Shown: positions 45,288-55,020 of the stretch, piece by piece | How the letters are laid out: the number at the start of each line of letters is the position of its first letter | Position numbering within the stretch: the first letter of the stretch is position 1 | Assembly: GCA_013334565.1 (NCBI GenBank) | Contig: JAAXXI010000001.1 | Coordinates: 1-64,000 of the forward strand | DNA from: Chlorobiaceae bacterium | GTDB lineage: Bacteria; Bacteroidota; Chlorobiia; Chlorobiales; Chlorobiaceae | Direction: 5' to 3' | DNA: 64,000 nt | Notes under the pieces: generated by a model | The model's database searches: none | What the model was told of the DNA's origin: nothing | What the model saw: only the letters and a program-made list of their open reading frames with translations | Program-made: the position numbers and the translations under genes

Positions 45288-46409
45288 ATGAAAAAAACAC
45301 TTTACCCCCTCCTGCTCCTCATGCTGTTCATGATGCCGCAGCAGCTTTCGGCATTCGAGAAGAGGGACAGCCTCTCGATCAAAATCGGCCAGATGCTCAT
45401 GATCGGTTTCCGGGGCTTCACCGTTGCCGAAGCCCCCGGGATTGCCGAAGACATCAGGAAAAGGCTGATCGGCGGCGTGGTGCTTTTCGACTATGACGTC
45501 CCCCTCCATTCGCCATCGAGGAACGTCAACAGCCCGGAACAGCTCTCCCGGCTTACCCTCGACCTGCAGAAGCTTTCCGAAATACCGCTGCTGATAGCGA
45601 TCGACCAGGAAGGAGGCCGGGTGAACCGGCTGAAACCGTCGAAAGGGTTCCCGCCCAGCGTATCCGCAGCCCATCTCGGTGAGCTCGACAATCCCGACAG
45701 CACCAGGGCGGCGGCGCTCCGGACCGCCCGCACCCTCAAAGCCATGCATATCGGCATGAATTTCGCCCCGGTCGCCGATGTGAACGTCAATGCGCAGAAC
45801 CCTGTGATCGGAAAACTCGGAAGGAGCTTTTCCGCCGATCCGTCCGTTGTCGCCCGGAACGACCGCATTACCGTTGACACCTTCCATGAAGAAGGGATCA
45901 TTTCAACCCTGAAACACTTTCCCGGACACGGCAGCTCCACGACCGACACCCACCTCGATTTCACCGACATCACCTCGAGCTGGTCCGAAAAAGAGCTGGA
46001 GCCTTACCGTGCCCTCATAGCCGGAGGCTACCATGATGCCGTGATGACCGCGCACGTCTTCAATGGAAAGCTCGACCCGCAATATCCGGCAACGCTTTCG
46101 AAACCGGTGCTGGACGGCCTGTTGCGCAAAAAGCTCGGGTTCACGGGCGTTATCGTGAGCGACGACATGCAGATGAAGGCCATCGCCGACCGCTACGGGC
46201 TCGAGGAATCGATACGGCTGGCCGTAGAAGCCGGGGTGGATATCCTGCTGTTCGGCAATAACACCTCCTACGATCCCGACATCGCGTCGAAAGCCGCAGC
46301 GATACTGCGCACGCTTGTCGAGAAAAAAATAATCCCTGAAAAACGCATCGACCTCTCCTACCGCAGGATCATGGCGCTCAAGGAGCGTTACCTGTTCCGC
46401 TGCAAATAA
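45288..46409 (+). CDS. nagZ: Beta-N-acetylhexosaminidase, GH3 (NagZ-type)
   Basis: A 373-residue GH3 enzyme with a signal peptide (MKKTLYPLLLLMLFMMPQQL, cleaved about residue 22), so exported, unlike the cytoplasmic NagZ of enteric bacteria. Motifs: IGQMLMIGFRG, AIDQEGGRVNRL, MNFAPVADVN, the catalytic loop KHFPGHGSS and nucleophile Asp in IVSDDMQM. It is likely to split N-acetylglucosamine from cell-wall muropeptides. The start is 21 bases after the short clpB. Confidence 0.9.
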   Translation: MKKTLYPLLLLMLFMMPQQLSAFEKRDSLSIKIGQMLMIGFRGFTVAEAPGIAEDIRKRLIGGVVLFDYDVPLHSPSRNVNSPEQLSRLTLDLQKLSEIPLLIAIDQEGGRVNRLKPSKGFPPSVSAAHLGELDNPDSTRAAALRTARTLKAMHIGMNFAPVADVNVNAQNPVIGKLGRSFSADPSVVARNDRITVDTFHEEGIISTLKHFPGHGSSTTDTHLDFTDITSSWSEKELEPYRALIAGGYHDAVMTAHVFNGKLDPQYPATLSKPVLDGLLRKKLGFTGVIVSDDMQMKAIADRYGLEESIRLAVEAGVDILLFGNNTSYDPDIASKAAAILRTLVEKKIIPEKRIDLSYRRIMALKERYLFRCK

Positions 46410-46443
46410 GCGGCAGCGCATACCGTGCCTGCAAAAGAGAGAT

Positions 46444-46857
46444 TCATTTGATCAGGGTCGGCTCAGGCGGTTTTGGCGGCTCGGGCTGCGGATTCAGCCA
46501 CAGTTTCGCATCGGGAGCAAGCGGTGCGGGCGGCTCGGGTTGCGGGTTCAGCCACAGTTTCGCGTCGGGAGCAAGCGGTGCGGGCGGCTCGGGTTGCGGG
46601 TTCAGCCACAGTTTCGCGTCGGGAGCAAGCGGTGCGGGCGGCTCGGGTTGCGGGTTCAGCCAGTTTCTGCCGCCCCGGTGGTGCTTCACCTGCCTTTTTG
46701 GCGCAAGCGGTTTCTGGACAGTCGATGTTGTTTCAACAGGCTTCGAAACGGTTTCCGTCTTTCCCGAAGATTGTACCGGACCCGCCGCATAAGAGGTCCC
46801 GCAAGACATTGCCATTGCAGCAAGCACTGCAAAACCTGCAACTGAATTGTTCATCAT
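46444..46857 (-). CDS. Exported proline-rich repeat protein
   Basis: A 137-residue protein from ATG 46857 (ribosome site GGAGAA). It has a signal peptide (MNNSVAGFAVLAAMAMSCGT, with the AYA-like SYA site) and then three full plus one partial 18-residue repeats, WLNPQPEPPAPLAPDAKL. A basic patch KRQVKHHRGGRN lies before the repeats. The repeats are likely to be extended and to act at the cell surface or in the periplasm. No family is recognised. A frame to 46905 is longer but less likely. Confidence 0.75.
   Translation of the reverse strand: MMNNSVAGFAVLAAMAMSCGTSYAAGPVQSSGKTETVSKPVETTSTVQKPLAPKRQVKHHRGGRNWLNPQPEPPAPLAPDAKLWLNPQPEPPAPLAPDAKLWLNPQPEPPAPLAPDAKLWLNPQPEPPKPPEPTLIK
46475..46664. 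repeat. 54-bp in-frame tandem repeat
   Basis: Units begin with GGCGGCTCGGG at 46475, 46529, 46583 and 46637, so the period is exactly 54 bases; the fourth is partial. Copies differ at only a few bases, which points to recent expansion. It encodes the 18-residue repeat of the exported protein. Confidence 0.92.
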
Positions 46858-47069
46858 TGAATGTTCTCCGTTTGTTTCGAAAAGATTCGGAACTGCTGCC
46901 GGCAATGATCATGATACAGTAAATTGGACACTGAAAAAATCAGGGAGCCGGAAAAAGGTATCGGAATTTCACCCGAAAAGCATGATTGAAATTCAGGAAA
47001 GCCCTATCTTCCAATAATATAACCTGCTGCATGAAGAGCCGGGGAACGTAAAGATTATCTCATTTTCAG

Positions 47070-47606
47070 ATGAAAACACTTTACATCGTCCGCCACGCCA
47101 AGTCCGGCTGGGAGAGCGGCATCATGAATGATTTCGACAGGACGTTGAGCGACCGGGGGCTCCGTACAGCTCCAGTGATGGCAAAGGTGCTGAAGGAAAA
47201 AAAGATACAGCCCGACCTGATGATATCGAGCCCGGCGGTACGGGCGCTGACCACAGCCAAGCTCTTTTCGGTCATCCTCGGGTATCCGGAAAACCGCATC
47301 GAGGAGAAAATGGAACTTTACGATGCACACTCCGGCACGATCTTCGAAACGATCAGGCAAATCCCCGAAGAGTGCAGGACAGTGATGATTTTCGGCCACA
47401 ACCCATCGCTTCTTGAGTTCGCAAGCCTTTTCGGTGGGAAAAAAATAGACAGCCTCGCTCCCTGCGGCGTTATCCGCATCGATATCGAGGCAAGCTCATG
47501 GAAGGAGTGCTCCTGCCAGTCTGGAAAAAACGTCTGGTACGAGATACCGGAAAAACATACCTACCCGCAGCTCAATCCCGTTCCGCCTTCGGATCACGGG
47601 TCATGA
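47070..47606 (+). CDS. sixA: Phosphohistidine phosphatase SixA-like
   Basis: A 178-residue histidine-phosphatase-superfamily protein. The RHAKS signature (phospho-acceptor His9), [13 protein letters not shown] and the late FGHNPSL are present. SixA removes phosphate from histidine in phosphorelay or PTS proteins; the true target here is not known. The last 35 bases overlap the convergent gpsA gene. Confidence 0.87.
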   Translation: MKTLYIVRHAKSGWESGIMNDFDRTLSDRGLRTAPVMAKVLKEKKIQPDLMISSPAVRALTTAKLFSVILGYPENRIEEKMELYDAHSGTIFETIRQIPEECRTVMIFGHNPSLLEFASLFGGKKIDSLAPCGVIRIDIEASSWKECSCQSGKNVWYEIPEKHTYPQLNPVPPSDHGS

Positions 47607-48573
47607 GGTCCAGGATAGCCTGCTCTACGGGCTTTTTCTCGAACAGCATCTCATAGACCGCCTGGGTGATGGGCATTTCAACACCAAGTGAACGGCCGAG
47701 GTCGTAGACCGCCTTCGATGAAAGTACCCCTTCGGCGATCATGTTCATGTGGCTGATGACATCGTCGAGGGAACGGCCCCTGCCGATTTCCTCCCCGACG
47801 TAACGGTTCCTGCTGTGGCGGCTCAGGCAGGTCACCACGAGGTCACCGATGCCGGAAAGGCCGGATATGGTCATGGGGTCGCCGCCCAGCCTCATGCATA
47901 ACCTCGATATTTCCGCAAGCCCCCTGGTGATGATGGCGGCTTTCGCATTGTCCCCGAAGCCGATACCGTCGGAAATACCTGCAGCGATCGCAATGATATT
48001 CTTGACCGAACCAGCAATTTCCACACCGACGATATCGGTATTGACATATACCCTGAAACGGCTGGTATGGAAAACTTCCTGGACCTTTTCGGCGGTTTCG
48101 ATCGAAGAGGACGAGGCGACGACCGTCGTCGGCTGGGCCTTTGCAACCTCCTCGGCATGGCTCGGGCCATAAAGGGCCGCGACCTGGCCCGGCTTCAGCC
48201 CGGGAAGTACTTCGAGCAGCACTTCCGACATGCGCAGGCCTGTACCGAGCTCGATACCTTTCGCCACGTTCACCAGTATCTTCCCCTCGAGGTCAACTCC
48301 GCTGAAACCGGCAACCGTTTCCCGGACAGCCTGGGATGGAACTGCGGTGACGATCATCCCCGCCCAGGCGGCAAGTTCCCCCAGGTCCTCGACGACCTGG
48401 AGGTTTTCAGGAAAAACTACGCCGGCCAGATACCGGCGGTTTTCCCGTTCTTTCTGGAGAAGGGAGGCAAATTCGGGACGATGTGCCCAGAGGCGGACCT
48501 GATAGTTTTTTTCTGCAAGGAGCACGGCAAGGGTTGTTCCCCAACTGCCGGCCCCCAGAACGGCGATATTCAT
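47572..48573 (-). CDS. gpsA: Glycerol-3-phosphate dehydrogenase [NAD(P)+]
   Basis: A 333-residue GpsA: Rossmann [49 protein letters not shown] and [14 protein letters not shown]. It reduces dihydroxyacetone phosphate to sn-glycerol-3-phosphate, the phospholipid backbone. It follows plsY by 18 bases on the same strand, so the two successive steps of phospholipid entry are encoded together. The end overlaps sixA convergently. Confidence 0.96.
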   Translation of the reverse strand: MNIAVLGAGSWGTTLAVLLAEKNYQVRLWAHRPEFASLLQKERENRRYLAGVVFPENLQVVEDLGELAAWAGMIVTAVPSQAVRETVAGFSGVDLEGKILVNVAKGIELGTGLRMSEVLLEVLPGLKPGQVAALYGPSHAEEVAKAQPTTVVASSSSIETAEKVQEVFHTSRFRVYVNTDIVGVEIAGSVKNIIAIAAGISDGIGFGDNAKAAIITRGLAEISRLCMRLGGDPMTISGLSGIGDLVVTCLSRHSRNRYVGEEIGRGRSLDDVISHMNMIAEGVLSSKAVYDLGRSLGVEMPITQAVYEMLFEKKPVEQAILDLMTRDPKAERD

Positions 48574-48591
48574 CAGTTCGATTTCGGGACG

Positions 48592-49299
48592 TTACGAATG
48601 CTTGCCGAAAGTGATGCGGTTTTCCGTTCCGGAAAGCAGCCTTCTGATATTGGCGCGGTGCGTATAGAGAATGGCAAACGCAACGACAAGCCCGAAAATC
48701 AGAAGGTGATAGTCAAGGCTGTCGTGGAAGGAAACCGAGGAACCGAAAAGACGGATGTAGTAATCGAGGCCGCCGCCGAGCTCGAAGATATACTTGCGGA
48801 TCGCGATGATGAGCGGAAATGCGATTGCGGCAAGTATGGACGCGACCGATACGTAACGGGAGAGGTATATCGTCAGCAGGAAAACGCCTATCACCATCAG
48901 CATGCTTACCGGAGCGATGCCTATGAGCATGCCCGCAGCGGTGCTGACGCCCTTGCCTCCGCGGAAGCCTGCAAAGAGGGTGAAAACATGGCCGATCACT
49001 GCGCTCATGCCGGCAAGCAGGCGGAGCGCCACATCGTTGATATCGGGAAACGAGTCGATGGGATGGTGCCTGAAAAAGGCAACCACGGATACGGCTGCAA
49101 CGATACCCTTGACAATATCGATAAGCGTGACCATAAGGCCCGGTTTCCAGCCGAGCACCCTGAACGCGTTGGTGCCGCCGGCGTTGCCGCTGCCGAATTC
49201 ACGAATGTCGATGCCCTTGAGCATCTTCCCGGCAATCAGGCTCGTGGGGATCGACCCGACGATATAGCTTGCCAGCAGAATTGCAACGAGAGTGAGCAT
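48592..49299 (-). CDS. plsY: Glycerol-3-phosphate acyltransferase PlsY
   Basis: A 235-residue membrane protein with [26 protein letters not shown] and the glycine-rich [13 protein letters not shown], the three PlsY motifs. It has several membrane segments and moves acyl from acyl-phosphate to glycerol-3-phosphate. It lies between purM (39 bases upstream) and gpsA. Confidence 0.96.
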   Translation of the reverse strand: MLTLVAILLASYIVGSIPTSLIAGKMLKGIDIREFGSGNAGGTNAFRVLGWKPGLMVTLIDIVKGIVAAVSVVAFFRHHPIDSFPDINDVALRLLAGMSAVIGHVFTLFAGFRGGKGVSTAAGMLIGIAPVSMLMVIGVFLLTIYLSRYVSVASILAAIAFPLIIAIRKYIFELGGGLDYYIRLFGSSVSFHDSLDYHLLIFGLVVAFAILYTHRANIRRLLSGTENRITFGKHS

Positions 49300-49338
49300 A
49301 GTCCAATATGAATTATTGTTTCAGGAATGCAGTCAGGA

Positions 49339-50334
49339 TCACGACGGAGAAACCTTCCCAATAATGTACGCATTTTCTCCCTGTGATTTCAAGGCCGCCA
49401 GAACACGGTCAACGGCATTCTTTTCAACGACCATAACCAACCCGATCCCGAGATTGAACGTTCTCTGCATATCCTCCTCGGGGACCTTTCCCTCCCTGCG
49501 GATGATGTCGAAAATCACCGGCTCCGGCCAGGATTTCCAGTCTACATCGAGCTTCAGCCCGGCAGGAATGATCCGCATGGTGTTGCCGGTGAGGCCGCCG
49601 CCGGTGATATGCGAAAGCCCCCTGAGGTCCGGGGAACCGAAGAAGGGCTCGACAAGGCGCAGGTATGAACGGTGCACCTTGAGCAGCTCTTCGCCGACCG
49701 TGCCTTCGAGTCCGGTAAATGTCCGGTGCAGCCGGCCCTCGAACACTTTCCGGGCCAGTGAGTAGCCGTTGGTGTGCAGGCCGTTGGATGCGATGCCGAG
49801 AAGCACGTCGCCCGCCTGGACCGAGGAGCCGTTGACAATCTTTCCATGATCGACCGCGCCGACGATGCATCCTGCAAGATCGAAATCCTCTGCCTGGTAG
49901 AGCCCCGGCATCTCGGCCGTTTCGCCGCCGATCAGGGCGCAGCCGTTTTCGCGGCATGCCTGGACCATGCCCCGGACCACTTCGGCAGCATTTGCAGGTG
50001 AAAGCTTGCCGCAGGCATAGTAATCGAGGAAGAACAGGGGTTTCGCGCCGCAGACGAGAATATCGTTCACGCAATGGTTGACAAGGCAGGCGCCGACCGT
50101 ATTGTAGATACCCAGCTCGACAGCAATCTTCAGCTTCGTGCCGACACCGTCGATGCTGCTGACCATGACCGGTTTTTCGTAACCTGAAAAATCCGGCATG
50201 AAAAATCCGCCGAAAGCCCCGATATCGGTTATCACGCCTTTCGTGAACGTTCCGCGGACATCGGACTTGATCATCCGGACAAACTCTTCTCCGGCAGTGA
50301 TATCGACACCGGCATTCTTGTAATCCATCTGCAA
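49339..50334 (-). CDS. purM: Phosphoribosylformylglycinamidine cyclo-ligase
   Basis: A 331-residue AIR synthetase: [70 protein letters not shown] and [10 protein letters not shown]. It closes the imidazole ring in purine synthesis. It is the first gene of a purM-plsY-gpsA run. Upstream lies a 600-base repeat-rich spacer. Confidence 0.97.
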   Translation of the reverse strand: MQMDYKNAGVDITAGEEFVRMIKSDVRGTFTKGVITDIGAFGGFFMPDFSGYEKPVMVSSIDGVGTKLKIAVELGIYNTVGACLVNHCVNDILVCGAKPLFFLDYYACGKLSPANAAEVVRGMVQACRENGCALIGGETAEMPGLYQAEDFDLAGCIVGAVDHGKIVNGSSVQAGDVLLGIASNGLHTNGYSLARKVFEGRLHRTFTGLEGTVGEELLKVHRSYLRLVEPFFGSPDLRGLSHITGGGLTGNTMRIIPAGLKLDVDWKSWPEPVIFDIIRREGKVPEEDMQRTFNLGIGLVMVVEKNAVDRVLAALKSQGENAYIIGKVSPS

Positions 50335-50425
50335 CCTCTCTCTGATCTTTGTTTTATAAACTTTCTGTCATTAATCCGGCGATTGAAGGTATCAATTGTC
50401 GATTAGCTCAAACGCTTTGCTTATT

Positions 50426-50607
50426 GTCATTCTGAGTTCCCTGTATCCGGCCGCTACCGCACACGGGGGATGAACAATAAATCCGTAAAAAATGGACCGC
50501 GAATTTACGTCATACATCTCTTGTTCATGGAAAGCGAAGCGAAAAATCCTGATATTTTCGTTTTAAAAGATGGATCCTTCACTCCGCTATGCTTTGTTCA
50601 GGATGAC
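50426..50607. repeat. GTCATTC palindromic repeat, disrupted copy
   Basis: It starts GTCATTCTGAG and ends TTCAGGATGAC. The middle is filled by unrelated sequence, so this copy looks disrupted. The whole 50335-50928 spacer holds no supported gene. Confidence 0.5.
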
Positions 50608-50675
50608 ATCTCTATATCAGACCGAACTCCTTGCTCTTTTCATGCCGTCTTTTACTGTCATTCTGCCTTTTTCCT

Positions 50676-50759
50676 GTCATTCTGAACGAAGTGAAGAATC
50701 CATAAAGGGCAAAATCAGGCGATGGATGCTTCACTACATTTCATTGCGTTCAGCATGAC
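50676..50759. repeat. GTCATTC palindromic repeat
   Basis: It starts GTCATTCTGAACGAAGTGAA and ends GCGTTCAGCATGAC, an imperfect palindrome of 84 bases like that at 1683-1770. Confidence 0.65.
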
Positions 50760-50769
50760 GGGACACGAT

Positions 50770-50857
50770 GTCATTCTGAGCAAAGCGAAGAATCCATATC
50801 GTATTGTTCGGCAGTACAATGGATCTTCATTCGGCTGCACTTTCATTGCGCGATGAC
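50770..50857. repeat. GTCATTC palindromic repeat
   Basis: It starts GTCATTCTGAGCAAAGCGAA, right after the previous copy, and ends with a decayed arm CATTGCGCGATGAC. Confidence 0.6.
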
Positions 50858-50928
50858 AGACCCGTTACCTCGATTTCCTCGCGACTTATCGTTGCCTGAA
50901 CAATAAAAACAGTTGAACCACATGTTCA

Positions 50929-52344
50929 TCAGGGCTTTCCGGCCGGTACCTCGAAGATCCCCTCGGTCTCGAGGGCCGAGAAAAATTCGTGGTGAAGGTT
51001 CCTGACCGCGGTGACCACCTCGCACTCCTCGACGACGCATCCGACGTTGATTTCCGACGCGCCCTGGGAAATCATCCTGATATTGACATCCTTCAGCGAG
51101 CTGAAGATCCTGCCTGCAACCCCGCGGGACATCCGGAGGTTATCGCCGACGACACTGATGGTCGCGACATTATGCTCTATTTCAACGTCCGAAAAACTTT
51201 TCAGGTCGCCGATAAGTTCTTCGCTGAAGCTTTGTTCATCGACCGTAAGCGATACGGAAACCTCGCTGGTAGAAATCATTTCGACCGACACGCCGTAACG
51301 GGAAAAAACGTCGAACAACTCGTTCATGAAACCGTGACGCCCCAGCATGCGGTTGGATCGGATATTGATGATGCACTGCCCTTTCTTGACCGCGATCGAT
51401 TTCACAAGGCCGCCGTAGCTCATTCCTGCAAGCCGTTCCGGATCGTTCGTGATCACGGTACCCTTCGCATCGGGATGCCAGGAGTTCAGCACATACACCG
51501 GAATGTCCTTTTCCACCGCAGGCGCGATGGTGTCCGGATGGAGCACCTTCGCACCGAGATAGGCGAGTTCGGCCGCTTCGGTGAAGGTCATCACCCTGAT
51601 GCTCCTCGCTTCAGGGACTACCCTCGGATCGCAGGTCATCACGCCATCGACGTCGGTCCATATCTGGATCGAATTTTCATCGAGCCAGGCACCGAGCAAT
51701 GCGGCCGAAAAGTCGGAGCCGCCACGGCCGAGCGTCGTGGTCCTCCCGTCGGCGGTAGCGCCGATGTACCCCTGGGTTATGACGATGGTGCCCCGCTGGA
51801 GCACCGGCCGGATGATGGTCCTGACATTATCGAGGCAGATGTCGTTCAGGGGACGGGCAAACCCGAAATTGTCGTCGGTGATCATAACCTGGCGAACATC
51901 GAGCCATTCGGCGTCGTAGCCCCGGTCTTTCATGGCTGCCGCGAAAACCGTCGTGGAAAGCAGCTCGCCGAACGAGCAGAACATATCCTTAGAACGCTCA
52001 GTGAGTTCCCCGACGATTTCAATGCCTTTGACGAGCATATCGAGCCTGGCGGCAAACGCATCTATTTTTGCACACAGTTCGTTTCGCAGGACGTTGTCGC
52101 TCACCAGGGCAGCTGCAAGTTCGAGATGATGCCGGCGGACCTCGCCGGCAAGGGCCATCGCCTCGTCCATGGCGCTCCGCCCGGCTGCGTCGGCAATCTT
52201 TATCAGCTTGTTGGTTATGCCGCTGCAGGCGCTGAGCACGACAAGAGGAACACCGTTCTCCTTTTCCCTGGCCACGATGGAGATTGCCTGCTGCATCGCC
52301 TGGGCCGTACCGACGGAGGTCCCTCCGAATTTCATCACTGCCAT
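50929..52344 (-). CDS. lysC: Aspartate kinase (two ACT domains)
   Basis: A 471-residue monofunctional aspartokinase of the LysC/ThrA type: [55 protein letters not shown], then two ACT domains (from about residue 315: [15 protein letters not shown] and [19 protein letters not shown]). It phosphorylates aspartate at the start of lysine, threonine and methionine synthesis, and the ACT domains suggest feedback by lysine or threonine. Divergent from the NlpC/P60 gene. Confidence 0.96.
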   Translation of the reverse strand: MAVMKFGGTSVGTAQAMQQAISIVAREKENGVPLVVLSACSGITNKLIKIADAAGRSAMDEAMALAGEVRRHHLELAAALVSDNVLRNELCAKIDAFAARLDMLVKGIEIVGELTERSKDMFCSFGELLSTTVFAAAMKDRGYDAEWLDVRQVMITDDNFGFARPLNDICLDNVRTIIRPVLQRGTIVITQGYIGATADGRTTTLGRGGSDFSAALLGAWLDENSIQIWTDVDGVMTCDPRVVPEARSIRVMTFTEAAELAYLGAKVLHPDTIAPAVEKDIPVYVLNSWHPDAKGTVITNDPERLAGMSYGGLVKSIAVKKGQCIINIRSNRMLGRHGFMNELFDVFSRYGVSVEMISTSEVSVSLTVDEQSFSEELIGDLKSFSDVEIEHNVATISVVGDNLRMSRGVAGRIFSSLKDVNIRMISQGASEINVGCVVEECEVVTAVRNLHHEFFSALETEGIFEVPAGKP

Positions 52345-52464
52345 AATATCTTCAAACAGATGGTTTGACTTGTTCTTGATCCTTTACCTCTTCCCTCATA
52401 GTTCTTATTTTCCTGAATGCGAGAGTAAAAAAACCAGCGCACCGGAAACAGCCCGACCGAACCG

Positions 52465-53082
52465 ATGGTATTGAAAACATCCCTTGCCTGCAAACTTCCA
52501 TCAGGAAGAAAAACCTTGCGGTCCCTGACCGTCAGGGTGACCGTCGCCGCATTGCTGCTGCTCGCCTCCGGCTGCCAGAGCTTCGATGCCGGCAGGGGCG
52601 TCGATCGGGATTGCAAATATAGTGCAAAAAACAGAAAATCGCATATCTCCTGTCTCCCCTGGGGAAGCGCATCCCCGGTCGTCCGGAGCCTGCCGGTCAA
52701 AGTTGACGGCGCATCCATGGAAAACCTCTTCACGTCGATCGGCCTTACCATCGGGACGACATACCGTTACGGCGGAACGACTCCGGACGGTTTCGACTGC
52801 TCGGGGTTCGTCCAGTACCTCTATGAAAAAAACTTCAGGATGCTGCTGCCCAGGACATCGGGAGAGCTGGCTTCGCTTGGAAGCGCGGTTCCGAGGGAGC
52901 GGCTTCATCCCGGCGATCTCGTCTTTTTCAGCGCCGGCGGAAAGATAGACCATGTGGGAATTTTCATCGGCGGAGACAGGTTCGCCCACGCATCGATCAA
53001 CGGAGTGAAAATCAGCAGCCTCCGTGAACGCTGGTACAGAGACCACTATGCCTGTTCGGCAAGGGTGATCACAACCGACTGA
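52465..53082 (+). CDS. NlpC/P60 family lipoprotein endopeptidase
   Basis: A 205-residue protein with a lipobox LLASGC (Cys37) after a basic n-region, so probably a lipoprotein. The C40 domain has TYRYGGTTPDGFDCSGFVQY with catalytic Cys112, then PGDLVFF, IDHVGIFIGGDRFAHAS with the two late histidines. It should cut peptide links in peptidoglycan. A stand-alone gene, divergent from lysC. Confidence 0.92.
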   Translation: MVLKTSLACKLPSGRKTLRSLTVRVTVAALLLLASGCQSFDAGRGVDRDCKYSAKNRKSHISCLPWGSASPVVRSLPVKVDGASMENLFTSIGLTIGTTYRYGGTTPDGFDCSGFVQYLYEKNFRMLLPRTSGELASLGSAVPRERLHPGDLVFFSAGGKIDHVGIFIGGDRFAHASINGVKISSLRERWYRDHYACSARVITTD

Positions 53083-53191
53083 GCTTCGCCGGACAAACCC
53101 TGCTCCGCTGGAGAAAAAGGTGTTCTTTATGCGGTGAAATCATATATTGGGCAAATTTTTCCCGATGCAGAACCGTAAAACATCACCCGTC

Positions 53192-54058
53192 ATGACGCAG
53201 ACCGGAACACACCACTATATCGAGCTCAGCATCGACATCCCTGCGTCGCTGCACGAACTTTACATAGCCCTGCTTTCCAGCGAAGGAATCGAGTATTTCC
53301 AGGAGGAGGACGACAAACTGCTGGCATACCTTCCTGAATCGCAATGGAACCCCGGCAGGGAAGAAAGCATCAGGAGTCTGCTGCAGGAACGGTTCGGCAG
53401 CGTCCCTCCATACAAAGCGAGCTTCATGGCCGACAGGAACTGGAACGCGGAATGGGAAGCTCATCTGCAGCCTATCGAAATTTCCGACCGCATCATCATC
53501 GTCCAGAAAAACAAGGAAATTGTCCCCAAACCGGGTCAGATCGTCATCGAGATCAATCCCAAAATGTCGTTCGGAACCGGTTACCATGCGACGACCAGGC
53601 TCATGCTCAGGCAGATGGAACCGATGGACCTGAAAGAGAAAAAAATCATGGACATCGGCACCGGAACCGGCGTGCTGGCGATCGCGGCCCGCAAGCTCGG
53701 CTGCACCAGGCCCATTCTCGCCTTCGACAATAACAGTTGGGCTGCTGAAAACGCCATGGAGAATATCGTGGAGAACGACACCCCGGACATCGACGTGAAG
53801 ATGCTCGATGCGGAGGAAGACCTGGTGGCCAACCTGCGGGACGGATACGACCTCATCCTGGCAAACATCAACAAAAACGTGATCGACCGCATCCTGCCGG
53901 TCGTCCGCAGGAACGCTCCCGCTTCCGAGGTCCTGCTTTCAGGCATCCTCGTCTACGACGAGCCCTGGCTGAAAAAGCTGCTGAAACGCCTCTCCTATAC
54001 CGTTGTCAACACCGTCTACGAAGACGAGTGGCTGTCGAGCCTCGTGCGTCCGGAGTGA
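53192..54058 (+). CDS. prmA: Ribosomal protein L11 methyltransferase
   Basis: From ATG 53192 the product is 288 residues. An N-terminal substrate-binding domain is followed by MSFGTGYHATTRLMLRQM, MDIGTGTGVLAIAARKLG, DNNSWAAENAMEN and LANINKNVIDRILP, the PrmA signature. It trimethylates ribosomal protein L11. Starts at ATG 53165 or TTG 53147 would lengthen it by 9 or 15 residues. The ppx gene follows after 26 bases. Confidence 0.92.
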   Translation: MTQTGTHHYIELSIDIPASLHELYIALLSSEGIEYFQEEDDKLLAYLPESQWNPGREESIRSLLQERFGSVPPYKASFMADRNWNAEWEAHLQPIEISDRIIIVQKNKEIVPKPGQIVIEINPKMSFGTGYHATTRLMLRQMEPMDLKEKKIMDIGTGTGVLAIAARKLGCTRPILAFDNNSWAAENAMENIVENDTPDIDVKMLDAEEDLVANLRDGYDLILANINKNVIDRILPVVRRNAPASEVLLSGILVYDEPWLKKLLKRLSYTVVNTVYEDEWLSSLVRPE

Positions 54059-54084
54059 CGATAACCGCCAAATCATCGAAAGCA

Positions 54085-55020
54085 ATGAAACGGGTCGCCT
54101 GCATCGATATCGGGACCAATACCGCCCTGCTGCTCATCGCCGACCTCGAGCCGGAAAGCGGCACCGTGCATCCGCTTTTCCACAAGCAGACCATCGTCAG
54201 GCTGGGAAAAAACGTGGATGCCGAAAAAAACATAGACGCCGAGGCGTTCGAGCGGCTGATCGGCTGCCTCGGTGAGTACGCAGCCATCAGCCGCGACCAT
54301 GGCTGCGAATCGATCGTCGCCGCAGGGACAAGCGCCCTGAGGGATGCTGCGAACCGCGACGCGATCATCGGCGAAACAGCCCGCAGAACAGGCATCACGA
54401 TCGAATGCATCTCCGGGCATGATGAAGCGGAGCTGACCTTTTTCGGTGCCGTAGCCGGCATGCCGGACGTACCGGAGCCGTTCACCGTCATCGATATCGG
54501 TGGAGGCAGCACCGAAATCTCGATGGGCTCGCTCTCCAGCGTAACGCGAAGCATAAGCCTCGATATAGGGTCGGTCCGGCTCACCGAACGCATTTTCACC
54601 AGCCTGCCCCCCTCGCGACGCGAAATCGACGAGGCGCAACGGACATTGAACGAGGCCCTCGCATCGGGCATAACGCCTTTTTTCGCTTCGCGCACCAACG
54701 TGTATGGCGTCGCAGGCACCCTCACCAGCATCGCGCAGCTGGCCCAGGGCCTCAGGCACTTCGACCCGCAGAAAGTGCACCAATATGCGCTGACCTACCC
54801 GCAGGTGCATACGATCCTCGAAACGCTGGAACAAAGCACCCTCCAGGAGATTGTCGCCATGGGCGTGCCCGAGGGACGCGCCGACGTCATCACCATGGGA
54901 ACGCTTATCCTGCACCAGTTCATGCGGATGCTCGGCGTTGCGGAAATCAGGGTCAGCATCCAGGGGCTTCGCTTCGGCCTCGCACAGAGGGAGCTGCTGC
55001 GCCTCAGGGAAGGAACCTGA
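54085..55020 (+). CDS. ppx: Ppx/GppA family phosphatase
   Basis: From ATG 54085 the product is 311 residues: ACIDIGTNTALLLIAD (phosphate loop 1), AAGTSALRDAANRD, VIDIGGGSTEIS (loop 2), SLDIGSVRLTERI and VYGVAGTLTS. It is the short exopolyphosphatase/guanosine pentaphosphatase core with no C-terminal HD-like domain. It removes end phosphates from polyphosphate or acts on pppGpp. Its end overlaps the convergent methyltransferase gene by 17 bases. Confidence 0.9.
   Translation: MKRVACIDIGTNTALLLIADLEPESGTVHPLFHKQTIVRLGKNVDAEKNIDAEAFERLIGCLGEYAAISRDHGCESIVAAGTSALRDAANRDAIIGETARRTGITIECISGHDEAELTFFGAVAGMPDVPEPFTVIDIGGGSTEISMGSLSSVTRSISLDIGSVRLTERIFTSLPPSRREIDEAQRTLNEALASGITPFFASRTNVYGVAGTLTSIAQLAQGLRHFDPQKVHQYALTYPQVHTILETLEQSTLQEIVAMGVPEGRADVITMGTLILHQFMRMLGVAEIRVSIQGLRFGLAQRELLRLREGT

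Noticed and set aside
46475-46664. Possible CRISPR-like regular repeat
   Set aside because: The 54-base units are directly adjacent with no spacers and encode an 18-residue protein repeat.
50335-50928. Small ORFs in the repeat-rich spacer as genes
   Set aside because: They are made of GTCATTC repeat sequence and lack start signals.
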